From Streptosporangium canum (GTDB lineage: Bacteria > Actinomycetota > Actinomycetes > Streptosporangiales > Streptosporangiaceae): a stretch of 64,000 nucleotides of DNA. Location: positions 124,001-188,000 of the forward strand of contig NZ_FOQY01000012.1 in assembly GCF_900113865.1 (NCBI RefSeq), written 5' to 3'. The position numbers were made by a program, and so were the translations under genes. The first letter of the stretch is position 1. The number at the start of each line of letters is the position of its first letter. The notes beneath the pieces were generated by a model. That model was given only the letters and a program-made list of their open reading frames with translations. It ran no database searches and was not told the DNA's origin. Positions 35,924-44,417 of the stretch are shown in pieces.

Positions 35924-37476
35924 TCCGTCTTCCCGTTCGCGTTGGCGGGCAGGCCGTCCACCACGATCACCCGCCGGGGCACCTTGTAGTTGGACATGTT
36001 CTCCCGGGCCCAGGCGAGGATCCTCTCCGGATCGACGGCGGCGCCCGGCCGGGGGACCACGAACGCCCACCCGGCCTCGCCCGACCTCTCGTCCGGCATC
36101 CCGACCACCGCGGCCTGGGCCAGCGAGCCCTCCCGCAGCAGCAGCCCCTCCACCTCGGCGGGGGAGACGTTGAACCCGCCGACGATGAACAGCTCCTTCT
36201 TGCGGTCCACGACCGCGAGGTTGCCGCCGGCGTCGAAGGTGCCGATGTCGCCGGTGTGGAGCCAGCCGTCCCTGATCACCTCGGCCGTCCTGTCCGGGTC
36301 GTTCCAGTAGCCGCGCATGACCCCGTAGCCCCGCATGACGATCTCCCCGCGCTCTCCGGCCGGCACCTCCGCGCCGTGGTCGTCGACGATCCTGACCTCG
36401 ATGCCCGGCACCGGGCGGCCCGTGCTCGTGGCGACGACCTCGACGGGGTCCTCCGCCCTGGTCATGGAGACGACCGTGCCCTCCATCAGCCCATAGGCGT
36501 TGATCATGCGTTCCAGGCCGGTCCGCTCCAGCAGCCTGCGGATGAGCTCGGCGGGCACCGAGGCCGCGCCGCAGATCGCCACGCGGAGCGAGTGCTCCCC
36601 GACGTCGCCCTCCAGCAGCCGGTGGAACAGCGTCGGCGGACCGGCCAGGACCGTGATCCGCCTGTCGTGGATCAGCTCCGCCAGCAGCTCCGGGCCGAAC
36701 ACCGGGATCGGCATCATCGTGGCCCGGCGCATCACCGAGGCCAGCAGCCCGGCGTTGAGCCCGAAGCCGTGCGCGAACGGCGCGACGATCGGATAGCGGT
36801 CGCCTGGGCGGAGGGTGACGATCTCCGCCCAGTCCCAGTAGCCCCGCAGCGTGTGGCCGTGCTCCAACATGACGCCCTTGGGGGTCCCCGTGCTGCCGGA
36901 GGTGGACATGATCTCGCACAGGTCGTCCGGCCGTACGGCCAGCGCCCGCTCCTCCGCCTCGGCGTGGCCGACCCGGGACCCGGCCGAGAGCATCCGCGAG
37001 CGCCGCACCGTCCCCGGCCGCTCCAGCCCGTCGGGCACGACCGAGCACCGCAGCTCCGGCAGGCCCTCGAAGGGCCGATCCGCCGCGGGGCCGCCCGCCG
37101 CGCCGGCCAGCAGATCGGTGAAGACCGTGCCGTCCGGGCCGTGGCCGGTGATCAGCACGCTCGCCCCGGTCCTGCCGAGCGTCGCGGCGGCCTCCATGCC
37201 CTTGTAGCGCGCCGACAGCGGGACGAGCACCGCCCCGGCGTCCCAGACGCCGAACGCGCCCACCACCCAGTCCGGGTCGTTCAGGCCCCAGATCGCGACC
37301 CGGTCCCCGGGCCGCACGCCCAAGGCGATCAGGCCGCGGGCGACGGCGCCGGCCCGGTCGCGCAGCCCGGCGAGCGACAGCCGTACCCCGCCGCCGGCCA
37401 CCACGACGTCGGAGGGGTGGCCGGCGGCCCGGTCGCGGAGCATCCGGGGGATCGTCCCCCAGTCGGGTACTTCCAT
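35884..37476 (-). CDS. fadD3: Acyl-CoA synthetase, FadD3-like (HIP-CoA synthetase)
   Basis: A 530-residue AMP-forming ligase. It has the P-loop MSTSGSTGTPKGVMLEHG near residues 185-202, the INAYGLMEGTV motif near 325-335, the hinge WLHTGDIGTFD and KELFIVGGFNVSPAEVE, and the catalytic Lys in NANGKTDKRVL near 514-524. FadD3 activates the steroid C/D-ring propionate HIP to HIP-CoA, the entry step for the enzymes encoded at 353-2954 and 25541-27525. It is the third gene of an operon behind the luciferase-like monooxygenase. It is slightly longer than the mycobacterial 503 residues. Confidence 0.83.
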   Translation of the reverse strand: MEVPDWGTIPRMLRDRAAGHPSDVVVAGGGVRLSLAGLRDRAGAVARGLIALGVRPGDRVAIWGLNDPDWVVGAFGVWDAGAVLVPLSARYKGMEAAATLGRTGASVLITGHGPDGTVFTDLLAGAAGGPAADRPFEGLPELRCSVVPDGLERPGTVRRSRMLSAGSRVGHAEAEERALAVRPDDLCEIMSTSGSTGTPKGVMLEHGHTLRGYWDWAEIVTLRPGDRYPIVAPFAHGFGLNAGLLASVMRRATMMPIPVFGPELLAELIHDRRITVLAGPPTLFHRLLEGDVGEHSLRVAICGAASVPAELIRRLLERTGLERMINAYGLMEGTVVSMTRAEDPVEVVATSTGRPVPGIEVRIVDDHGAEVPAGERGEIVMRGYGVMRGYWNDPDRTAEVIRDGWLHTGDIGTFDAGGNLAVVDRKKELFIVGGFNVSPAEVEGLLLREGSLAQAAVVGMPDERSGEAGWAFVVPRPGAAVDPERILAWARENMSNYKVPRRVIVVDGLPANANGKTDKRVLRARAAAER

Positions 37477-37499
37477 GGCTGTCGCGCCTCCGGAGGGGG

Positions 37500-38627
37500 T
37501 CAGCGGGCGATGGCCGTACGGTCCCTGCCCAGGTGGTGGCCGCGCGCGTCGTTCACCACGCCCCGGAGGGCGGTCTCCGACGCCTGCGGGGAGATCTCGA
37601 CGTCGATCGTGATCGGGGTGAGCGCCTGGAGCGCCTGCCGGACGCGCGCCTTCCACATGGGGTTGCCGACGAGGCTCTCCCGGTTGAACGTCACGGTCAG
37701 GGTCGCGGCGTCGAGCGTGCCCTGCCGTGACACGCCCAGCTCCCAGCCGGAGACGCCGTCGATCTTGCCGAGCGCCCTCTCGATCCGGTTCAGCGACAGC
37801 CACACCCCGCGGACCAGCACGTGGTCGCCGACGGTGTGCTCGGGCGCGGGGACCGCGTCCCCGGCGGCCAGCCGGACGACCTGTCCGGTGCGGAGCGTCG
37901 CGCCGGCCACCGGGTCGGCGACGACCACCTCGGCCAGGCCGGCGGCGTACGGAGGGACCAGCGACTCGTCCTTCTCCAGCGAGGCCAGGCCGACCGATCC
38001 CGGATCGAACAGGGTGAGCGGAGCCGGCTCCGAGGACCGCCAGCCCAGCGGCACCGCGGTGAACGGCGAGCAGTAGACCTCCGTCACCTCCGCCTCGAAC
38101 TCGGCCGCCAGGTGCGGCATCGTCCGCCGTGAGGCGATCTCCCCGGTCAGGATGATGTGCCGCAGGCCCAGGTCGAGCGGGTCGAGCAGGAACTCCAGGT
38201 GCAGCCGGGCCAGCAGGTCCATGGCCCCGGTCGGCGTGATCACCAGGGTGGTCGCCCTCAGGGAGTCCAGCGCGTGGTGCAGCCGGAGCCGGCCGCGCGG
38301 CCCGACGGAGGCCGCCGCCCGGGCCACCTCGGCGGCGGCCTGGGCCCACTGCGCGCCCGCGAGCTCGCCGTCCCCGGACAGCGCCACCACCACCCGGTCC
38401 GTCGCGCCCACCCCCGCCGCCTCCAGCGCGGCGGCGTACGCCCCGGCCCGCTCGGCGTGGCCGCCCGCCGCGGCCACGCTGTCGGCGTCCGCCGAGACCA
38501 GCAGCAGGCCGGTCGCGGTACGGCCCGCCGAGGCGAGGTCGCTCCGGGTCCGCCACGCCGCCGCGTTCCCGTCCGCCGCCCCGTCGCCCCGGTCGCGGAT
38601 CCGGGTCTGGGCCGGACCGGCCGTCAT
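37500..38627 (-). CDS. Degenerate adenylate-forming (PaaK-like) protein
   Basis: A 375-residue protein whose C-terminal 260 residues follow the phenylacetate-CoA ligase fold: LRHIILTGEIASRRT, then EVTEVYCSPFTAVPLGW at the place of the YGxTE motif, and a C-terminal domain VWLSLNRIERALGKIDGVSG. The phosphate-binding loop (TSGTTGxP) is absent; the region reads ASAGRTATGLLLVSADADSV. The protein may thus be inactive in adenylation, act as a binding protein, or use another chemistry. Its start overlaps the monooxygenase stop by 4 bases, and fadD3 follows after 23 bases. No close relative was recognised. Confidence 0.65.
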   Translation of the reverse strand: MTAGPAQTRIRDRGDGAADGNAAAWRTRSDLASAGRTATGLLLVSADADSVAAAGGHAERAGAYAAALEAAGVGATDRVVVALSGDGELAGAQWAQAAAEVARAAASVGPRGRLRLHHALDSLRATTLVITPTGAMDLLARLHLEFLLDPLDLGLRHIILTGEIASRRTMPHLAAEFEAEVTEVYCSPFTAVPLGWRSSEPAPLTLFDPGSVGLASLEKDESLVPPYAAGLAEVVVADPVAGATLRTGQVVRLAAGDAVPAPEHTVGDHVLVRGVWLSLNRIERALGKIDGVSGWELGVSRQGTLDAATLTVTFNRESLVGNPMWKARVRQALQALTPITIDVEISPQASETALRGVVNDARGHHLGRDRTAIAR

Positions 38628-39691
38628 TTCGCCACCTCGGCCATGAACAGCCTCATCGACGCGCAGACCTGCTCGTGGGCGAGGCCGCCGACCTGGGCCT
38701 GGAGGATCAGGTCGGTGGCCCCGGCCTCGGCGATGCGGGCCGCCGCCTTGCGCGAGCCCTCCACGTCGTCCACCACGACCATGTGGTGCTCGCGGAGGGT
38801 GGCCATGGCCTCCTCCGGGGGCATCCCGGCCGCGAGCTGGCCGAGGACCTTGTGGGTGGCGTGCCGGGCGTCGTAGTAGCCGGGCGGGGTGACCAGGTTG
38901 ACCTGGCGCCGGATGTACCACAGCACCGGGTCGGCGGCGATCTCGAACGCCTGCTCGCGGGTCTCCGCGACGTACCAGGGGATCATCAGCGCGACCCGGC
39001 GGCTGTCGGGGTCGAATCCGTTGTCGGCCAGGCACCGCCGGTACGCGGCGATGTCCTCGGCGACGTCGTCGATGCCCTTGAGCATCGTCATGCCGAGCAG
39101 GTTGTAGCCGTGCTTGGCGGCGGCCAGGTATCCCTCCAGGGAGGTCGACGCCACCCACACGGGAGGGTGCGGCACCTGCGCGGGGCGCGGGTAGACGGCG
39201 ACGTCGGGGATCTCGAAGAACTCGTTGGACCGGCTGATCGGCTCGCCGTCGGCCTGCCAGATGGCGAGGGTCGCCTCCAGGGAGTCCTCCCAGATCTGCC
39301 GGGACTTCTCGAACGGCTTCTGGAAGGCCTGGTACTCCAGCGGGGAGGCGCCGCGGCCCGTGCCGAACTCCACCCGGCCGCCGGAGAGGACGTCGAGGGT
39401 CGCGACCCGCTCGGCCGTGCGGATGGGGGACTGGAACGGCAGCAGCACCACGCCGAGGCCCAGGTGGATGCGCTCGGTGCGCTGGGATATCGCGGCCAGG
39501 ACCAGATCGGGCGCCGAGGAGTGGGAGAAGCCGCGGGTGAAGTGGTGCTCGACGAACCACGCGGTGTCGAACCCCAGCCGGTCGCCGAGGGTCACCTGCT
39601 CGATCACGTTCTGGAACGCCTGCTGTTCGACCTCGCGGGAGCGCCCGCGGACCTCCAGCTCATATCCCAGGCTGATCCGTAGGGACGTCAT
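38624..39691 (-). CDS. LLM-class flavin-dependent monooxygenase (luciferase-like)
   Basis: A 355-residue bacterial luciferase-like TIM-barrel protein with GDRLGFDTAWFVEHHF near residues 36-51, RIHLGLGVVLLPFQSPIRTAERVATLD near 74-100 and VEFGTGRGASPLEYQAF near 107-123, the flavin phosphate site. Such enzymes use reduced FMN from a separate reductase. It heads the operon with the PaaK-like gene and fadD3, and a perfect KstR2-like box lies 52 bases upstream, so a hydroxylation or Baeyer-Villiger step on a steroid fragment is a reasonable inference. No such enzyme is part of the standard HIP pathway. Confidence 0.83.
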   Translation of the reverse strand: MTSLRISLGYELEVRGRSREVEQQAFQNVIEQVTLGDRLGFDTAWFVEHHFTRGFSHSSAPDLVLAAISQRTERIHLGLGVVLLPFQSPIRTAERVATLDVLSGGRVEFGTGRGASPLEYQAFQKPFEKSRQIWEDSLEATLAIWQADGEPISRSNEFFEIPDVAVYPRPAQVPHPPVWVASTSLEGYLAAAKHGYNLLGMTMLKGIDDVAEDIAAYRRCLADNGFDPDSRRVALMIPWYVAETREQAFEIAADPVLWYIRRQVNLVTPPGYYDARHATHKVLGQLAAGMPPEEAMATLREHHMVVVDDVEGSRKAAARIAEAGATDLILQAQVGGLAHEQVCASMRLFMAEVAK

Positions 39692-39743
39692 CCACGCCTC
39701 CGTTGTGTCACATCCGGTCCCCGGTCACGAGCCCTTCACTTAA

Positions 39744-39759
39744 CCAAGCGCTCGCTTGG
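39744..39759. promoter_or_regulatory. KstR2-like operator upstream of LLM monooxygenase operon
   Basis: CCAAGCGCTCGCTTGG is a perfect CCAAGC-N4-GCTTGG palindrome 52 bases before the monooxygenase start. It places the whole monooxygenase-PaaK-like-fadD3 unit in the same regulon as fadE30/ipdF and echA20/ipdA. Confidence 0.78.
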
Positions 39760-39820
39760 CGAGATTACCAGCCTGGTGGGACGGCAACAAGCCGCCCCCG
39801 TCCGGTGAAGCTCGGCGGGC

Positions 39821-39925
39821 CGGCGGCGTGGGTCAGGCGGGTGCGGTGCGCGTGCGAAGGGCCGGGCGCCGGGTCAGAGACCGGCGGCGAGGGCCAGGCG
39901 GGTGCGGTGCGCGTGCGGGGGGCCG
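39821..39925. repeat. 44-base direct repeat copying the end of the short fadE gene
   Basis: Copy 39882-39925 covers the last codons of the acyl-CoA dehydrogenase gene (PPHAHRTRLALAA). Copy 39821-39864 lies in the downstream gap and matches it at 40 of 44 positions, with a 61-base period. The duplication thus carries coding sequence into the intergenic space. Confidence 0.85.
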
Positions 39926-40845
39926 AAGAGCTGGGCGTCGGCGGTGGCGCGCTTGAAGTGGCGATGGGCCGAGTGCTCCCAGGTGACGCCGGTGCCGCCG
40001 TGGATCTGGATGTTCTCGCCCGCGGCGGTCAGGTAGGCCTCGGTGCAGTAGGAGCCGGCGATGGCCGCCTGGACGGGGAGGTCCTCCGCCGGGGCCCGGG
40101 CGGCCGCCAGCGCGGCGGAGCGCGCGGACTCGGCCAGCAGGAGCAGGTCGGCGAGCTTGTGCTTGACGGCCTGGAAGGAGCCGATCGGGCGGCCGAACTG
40201 GTGGCGTTGTTTCGCGTGGGCCACAGCCGTCTCCAGGCAGCGGGCGGCGCCGCCGGCCTGCTCGGCGGCGAGGCCGGTGACGCCCAGGTCCCGGACCCGG
40301 CCGCAGGCCGTGCCGTCGCCCACCCGCACGACCGGGACGGCGTCGAAGGCGAACGCGGCGAGCGGGCGGGTCTGGTCCAGGGGCGCGTGCGGGGTGCGGG
40401 ACGAGGGGACGGCCTCGACCAGCTCGCCGTCGACGAAGGCCAGCACCACCTCGGCGTCCAGCGCGTAGCGGGCGGTCCCGGTGAGCTTCCCGTCACTCAA
40501 GGTTAGATCGGCGTCATCGGGGAAGAGCACGGTTGCGGTGATGGAACCGTCGGCGATGCCCGGCAGCAGTCTGGCCATGGCGGACGGGTCCCCGGCGGCC
40601 TTGATCGCCTCTGCGGCCAGCACCACGGTTGACAGATAGGGGTAGGGCGAGAGCGCGCGGCCCAGCTCCTCACACACGACGGCGACCTCCGCCGTTCCGC
40701 ACCCGGCTCCGCCGTACTCCTCGGGGACGGCCAGGCCCGCCACGCCCAGCTCGGCGGCGAAGCGGCTCCAGGGTGCTCCGGGGCGCTCGGTGAGGAAGGA
40801 GCGGACGGCCTCGCGGAGGTCGCGCTGCTCTTCGGTCAGGCTCAC
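39874..40845 (-). CDS. Short acyl-CoA dehydrogenase subunit, FadE32/FadE33-like
   Basis: A 323-residue protein, shorter than ordinary acyl-CoA dehydrogenases (about 380) but the size of the subunits that form alpha2beta2 enzymes in actinobacterial steroid degradation. Motifs: LAVPEEYGGAGCGTAEVAVV near residues 38-57, RHQFGRPIGSFQAVKHKLADL near 215-235, and IQIHGGTGVTWEHSAHRHFKRA near 283-304. FadE31/32/33 act on HIP-derived CoA esters. No second subunit is adjacent, so its partner must be encoded elsewhere. A KstR2-like box lies 13 bases before the start codon. Confidence 0.8.
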   Translation of the reverse strand: MSLTEEQRDLREAVRSFLTERPGAPWSRFAAELGVAGLAVPEEYGGAGCGTAEVAVVCEELGRALSPYPYLSTVVLAAEAIKAAGDPSAMARLLPGIADGSITATVLFPDDADLTLSDGKLTGTARYALDAEVVLAFVDGELVEAVPSSRTPHAPLDQTRPLAAFAFDAVPVVRVGDGTACGRVRDLGVTGLAAEQAGGAARCLETAVAHAKQRHQFGRPIGSFQAVKHKLADLLLLAESARSAALAAARAPAEDLPVQAAIAGSYCTEAYLTAAGENIQIHGGTGVTWEHSAHRHFKRATADAQLFGPPHAHRTRLALAAGL

Positions 40846-40858
40846 CCGGACAGCATAA

Positions 40859-40874
40859 CCAAGCGGTTGCTTGT
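40859..40874. promoter_or_regulatory. KstR2-like operator between short fadE and membrane-protein gene
   Basis: CCAAGCGGTTGCTTGT matches CCAAGC-N4-GCTTGG at 11 of 12 fixed positions. It lies 13 bases before the fadE start and 85 bases before the divergent membrane-protein gene. Control of the fadE gene is likely; control of the other gene is possible. Confidence 0.72.
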
Positions 40875-40959
40875 TAGACTACATTTGGCACATTTTGTGC
40901 ATCCTTGCAGGTCACATATGCTTCACATGGCCACAAGCGAATGCAGATCGGAGGGATCG

Positions 40960-41619
40960 GTGGCTTCCGTTGACCAGAACCACACGTTGGACCAGAACTA
41001 CACGGCCACTTTTCTCGCCGACGACCGCCAGGAGCGGGCGATCGTGCTCCACATGGTGCTCTCGTTCGTCGGCGGGATGCTGCTCGGCGCCCTCGGGGCC
41101 GTGCTCGCCGACGGTCCGGACCTGCTGTACGCGATCTACGAACCCTACGTCTACGTGCTGTTCGTCGTCATCGTGGGACGCACCGCCGCGAGCCTCGGCT
41201 GGGCGGCGCTGACCAGCCTGCTGGCCACCCTCGGCCCGATAATCTCGCTGCTGGCCGCCTCGATCTTCAAGTCGGGCGGCGAGTTCCTGAGCCTCGGCAG
41301 CAACGGCGCGACGCTGAACTTCACGCTTCTCACCCTCGCCTCCTTCGGCCTGCTGTCCTACTTCACCAAGCGCGACGACCTCTGGGGCGACGCCGCGGGC
41401 GGTGTGCTCGTCGGGCTCGTCGCCGTCGACGGCATGGACAAGGCGCTGCCCGCCGGCGCGGAGCACGTCGCCGGATTCTGGCCGGGAAGCGTCCTGGTCG
41501 TGACCGCCCTCGCGATGGCGGTGCTGTTCTCGCTGCGGCGGGGGAAGGGCCGGCTCCGCTCGGCGCTGGTGGCGCTGATCATCGGTTGCTCCTACTTCGT
41601 GTTCGCCGTCGGCATCTAA
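40960..41619 (+). CDS. Integral membrane protein, function unknown
   Basis: A 219-residue protein from the GTG that follows CGGAGG by 5 bases; a longer upstream reading lacks a ribosome-binding site. After a polar N-terminus there are about six hydrophobic helices (for example LHMVLSFVGGMLLGALGAVLA, VYVLFVVIVGRTAASLGWAA, SALVALIIGCSYFVFAVGI). A charged loop (YFTKRDDLWGDAAGG) lies in the middle. No family was recognised. It is divergent from the short fadE across a KstR2-like box, which raises but does not prove a role in steroid uptake or envelope adaptation. Confidence 0.65.
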   Translation: MASVDQNHTLDQNYTATFLADDRQERAIVLHMVLSFVGGMLLGALGAVLADGPDLLYAIYEPYVYVLFVVIVGRTAASLGWAALTSLLATLGPIISLLAASIFKSGGEFLSLGSNGATLNFTLLTLASFGLLSYFTKRDDLWGDAAGGVLVGLVAVDGMDKALPAGAEHVAGFWPGSVLVVTALAMAVLFSLRRGKGRLRSALVALIIGCSYFVFAVGI

Positions 41620-41686
41620 TGGCAGACAACCGGCTTGCGCGAGTCGATAGCCTGTAGCCATCGATCCCTGCTAGCTAGGAGTAGCC

Positions 41687-43429
41687 GTGCTGCTGCGCAT
41701 GTCGTCGTTGTTTCTTCGAACGCTGAGGGACGACCCGGCAGACGCGGAAGTCCCGAGCCACAAGTTGCTCGTCCGCGCCGGTTATGTCCGTCGTGTCGCA
41801 CCCGGCGTCTACTCTTGGCTGCCGCTCGGCAAGATGGTTCTGGAGAACGTCACGCGCATCGTGCGTGAGGAGATGGACCGCATGGGCGGACAGGAGGTGC
41901 TCTTCCCCGCCCTCCTGCCCCGGGAGTACTACGAGACCACCGGCCGCTGGACGGAGTACGGCGACCTGCTCTTCCGCCTCAAGGACCGCAAGGGCTCCGA
42001 CTACCTCCTCGGCCCCACCCACGAGGAGATGTTCACCGACATGGTCAAGGGAGAATACTCCTCCTACAAGGACTATCCGGTGACGCTCTACCAGATCCAG
42101 ACGAAGTACCGCGACGAGGCCCGCCCCCGGGCCGGCATCCTGCGCGGCCGCGAGTTCGTCATGAAGGACTCCTACTCCTTCGATCTGGACGACGACGGTC
42201 TCAAGCGCTCCTACGAGCAGCACCGCGAGACCTACATCAGGACCTTCGACCGCCTCGGCATCAGCTACAAGATCTGCTTCGCCACCTCCGGTGCGATGGG
42301 CGGCTCCGCCTCCGAGGAGTTCCTCGCGCCCGCCGAGACGGGCGAGGACACCTTCGTCGCCTGCCACCAGTGCGGCTACGCGGCCAACGCGGAGGCGGTC
42401 ACCACCCCCGCCCCCGCCGCGATCACCGGTGAGCGGCCCGCCCTGCGGGTCCTCGACACCCCCGACACCCCGACCATCGAGTCGCTGGTCGACCACGTCA
42501 ACGAGCACCACGGCCTGGGCATCACCGCCGCAGAGACGCTCAAGAACATCGTGGTCAAGGTCACCACCCCCGGCTCCGGCAAGTCCGAGACGCTGATCGT
42601 CGGCGTGCCGGGCGACCGCGAGGTCGACCTCAAGCGGCTGGAGGCCTCCCTGGCCCCCGGCGAGCCCGCCATCTTCGAGGCCGAGGACTTCGCCAGGCAC
42701 CCCGGCCTGGTCCGCGGCTACATCGGCCCGCAGGTGCTCAAGGACCTCGGCATCCGCTACCTCGTCGACCCCCGCGTGGTCGACGGCAGCGCCTGGGTCA
42801 CGGGCGCCAACGAGCCCGGCAAGCACGCCGCCGGCGTGGTCGCCGGCCGCGACTTCACCCCCGACGGCACGATCGAGGCCGCCGAGGTCCGCGCGGGCGA
42901 CGCCTGCCCGGTCTGCGGCTCCGGCCTGTCCATCGACCGGGGCATCGAGATCGGCCACATCTTCCAGCTCGGCCGCAAGTACGCCGACGCCGCGAAGCTG
43001 GACGCCCTCGGCCCCGACGGCAAGCCGATCCGCGTCACCATGGGCTCCTACGGCGTCGGCGTCTCCCGCGCCGTGGCCGTGCTGGCCGAGCAGCGGCACG
43101 ACGAGCTCGGCCTGGTCTGGCCGCGTGAGGTCGCTCCGGTGGACGTCCACGTCGTGGGCACCGGCAAGGACGGTCAGATCGAGGCCGCGAGCCGGCTGGC
43201 CGAAGACCTTCAGGCCCGCGGCCTGCGCGTCCTGGTGGACGACCGCGCCGGGGTCTCCCCGGGGGTGAAGTTCAAGGACGCCGAGCTGCTCGGCATGCCC
43301 ACGATCCTGATCATCGGCCGAGGGCTCGCCCAGGGTGTCGCCGAGCTGCGCGACCGCGTCACCGGCGTCAAGGAGGAGATCCCGCTCGACGAGGCCGCCG
43401 ACCGGGTCGTGGCCGCCTGCCGCGCCTGA
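41687..43429 (+). CDS. proS: Prolyl-tRNA synthetase
   Basis: A 580-residue bacterial-type class II synthetase. Motif 2 region [25 protein letters not shown] is at about residues 140-165, an editing (INS) domain at 225-400 ([27 protein letters not shown]), motif 3 [17 protein letters not shown] at 450-466, and a C-terminal anticodon-binding domain ([11 protein letters not shown] onward). It attaches proline to tRNA-Pro and hydrolyses mischarged alanine. GTG start with AGGAG 5 bases upstream; monocistronic, with a strong hairpin right after the stop. Confidence 0.95.
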   Translation: MLLRMSSLFLRTLRDDPADAEVPSHKLLVRAGYVRRVAPGVYSWLPLGKMVLENVTRIVREEMDRMGGQEVLFPALLPREYYETTGRWTEYGDLLFRLKDRKGSDYLLGPTHEEMFTDMVKGEYSSYKDYPVTLYQIQTKYRDEARPRAGILRGREFVMKDSYSFDLDDDGLKRSYEQHRETYIRTFDRLGISYKICFATSGAMGGSASEEFLAPAETGEDTFVACHQCGYAANAEAVTTPAPAAITGERPALRVLDTPDTPTIESLVDHVNEHHGLGITAAETLKNIVVKVTTPGSGKSETLIVGVPGDREVDLKRLEASLAPGEPAIFEAEDFARHPGLVRGYIGPQVLKDLGIRYLVDPRVVDGSAWVTGANEPGKHAAGVVAGRDFTPDGTIEAAEVRAGDACPVCGSGLSIDRGIEIGHIFQLGRKYADAAKLDALGPDGKPIRVTMGSYGVGVSRAVAVLAEQRHDELGLVWPREVAPVDVHVVGTGKDGQIEAASRLAEDLQARGLRVLVDDRAGVSPGVKFKDAELLGMPTILIIGRGLAQGVAELRDRVTGVKEEIPLDEAADRVVAACRA

Positions 43430-43430
43430 T

Positions 43431-43467
43431 CCGCCGGCCCGCGGCCGTGCGCGCCGCGGGCCGCCGG
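43431..43467 (+). terminator. Hairpin terminator after proS
   Basis: CCGCCGGCCCGCGG (43431-43444) pairs with 43454-43467 with a single mismatch and a 9-base loop, one base after the proS stop codon. GC-rich, without a T-run, typical of this type of genome. Confidence 0.75.
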
Positions 43468-43537
43468 GGCCCGCGCGCGTTTCCGCCGGCTGCCGTACGG
43501 GCAGGTCAGCCAGTGGGGATGAGCGAACGGGGGCCCC

Positions 43538-44281
43538 ATGGCACAGGGTTTCGACGCGTCCGCGTACGGGCGGGCCATCGCTGACGTCTACGACGACATC
43601 TATGACACGACCATGGCGGACGCCTCCACGGAGTCCGCGGTGGACCGGCTGCACGAGCTGGCCGGGGGAGGGCCCGTCCTGGAGTTCGGCGTCGGCACCG
43701 GCCGGCTGGCCCTGCCCCTGGCGGCACGGGGGCTGACCGTCGCGGGCGTCGAGGGCTCCACGGAGATGGTGGAGGTCCTGCGCGCCAAGCCCGGAGGCGA
43801 CCGCATCCCGGTGACGGTGGGCGACTTCGCCGGGACCCGGGTCGAGGGCGAGTTCGCCCTCGTCGTGCTGGCCATCAACACGATCTTCGCGCTGCCCTCG
43901 CAAGATGCCCAGGTCGCCTGCTTCCGCAACGCGGCGGCCCACCTGCGGCCGGGTGGCCGGTTCGTGGTCGAGGCGTGGGTACCCGATCTGGCGGCGTTCC
44001 GGAACGGGACGGCGCTGCGCCTGCTGTCGTTGCGCGAGGACAGGGTCTTCGCGGAGGCGGCACGGCTGTCCCCGGCCGACCAGATGATGTACACGACCAA
44101 GGTCAACCTGACCTCCGGCGGTCTGCGGCTCCTGCCCGCCAACCACCGCTACGCCTGGCCCGCCGAGCTCGACCTGATGGCGCGCCTGGCGGGCATGGAG
44201 CGCGAACACCGATGGGCCGACTGGCGCGGCGCCCCCTTCACCGACGACAGCCGGGCGCACGTGTCGGTCTACCGCCGCTGA
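43538..44281 (+). CDS. Class I SAM-dependent methyltransferase
   Basis: A 247-residue protein with the SAM-binding motif VLEFGVGTGRLALPLAARG near residues 47-65 and the acidic end of strand 2 in VAGVEGSTEMVE near 68-79. It resembles small-molecule methyltransferases rather than nucleic-acid enzymes. The next gene starts 136 bases downstream in the same direction, so it may belong with the diiron protein and glycosyltransferase, but this is not certain. Substrate unknown. Confidence 0.85.
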   Translation: MAQGFDASAYGRAIADVYDDIYDTTMADASTESAVDRLHELAGGGPVLEFGVGTGRLALPLAARGLTVAGVEGSTEMVEVLRAKPGGDRIPVTVGDFAGTRVEGEFALVVLAINTIFALPSQDAQVACFRNAAAHLRPGGRFVVEAWVPDLAAFRNGTALRLLSLREDRVFAEAARLSPADQMMYTTKVNLTSGGLRLLPANHRYAWPAELDLMARLAGMEREHRWADWRGAPFTDDSRAHVSVYRR

Positions 44282-44417
44282 CCCGCCCGCCGGGGCCTTC
44301 GCGCCCCACCTCTCCGACCCTGACCGCCGCGCTTCTCACCGACGACCCGGCCGCCGAGCCTCTCCGCAGACGTCCCGGACCCGTCGGCCGCGCCGTCCGC
44401 CGTACTGGGAGAACGCG

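Noticed and set aside
40867-40959. N-terminal extension of the membrane protein starting MLVRLHLAHF
   Set aside because: It would overlap the KstR2-like box and has no ribosome-binding site; the GTG at 40960 follows CGGAGG at normal spacing.
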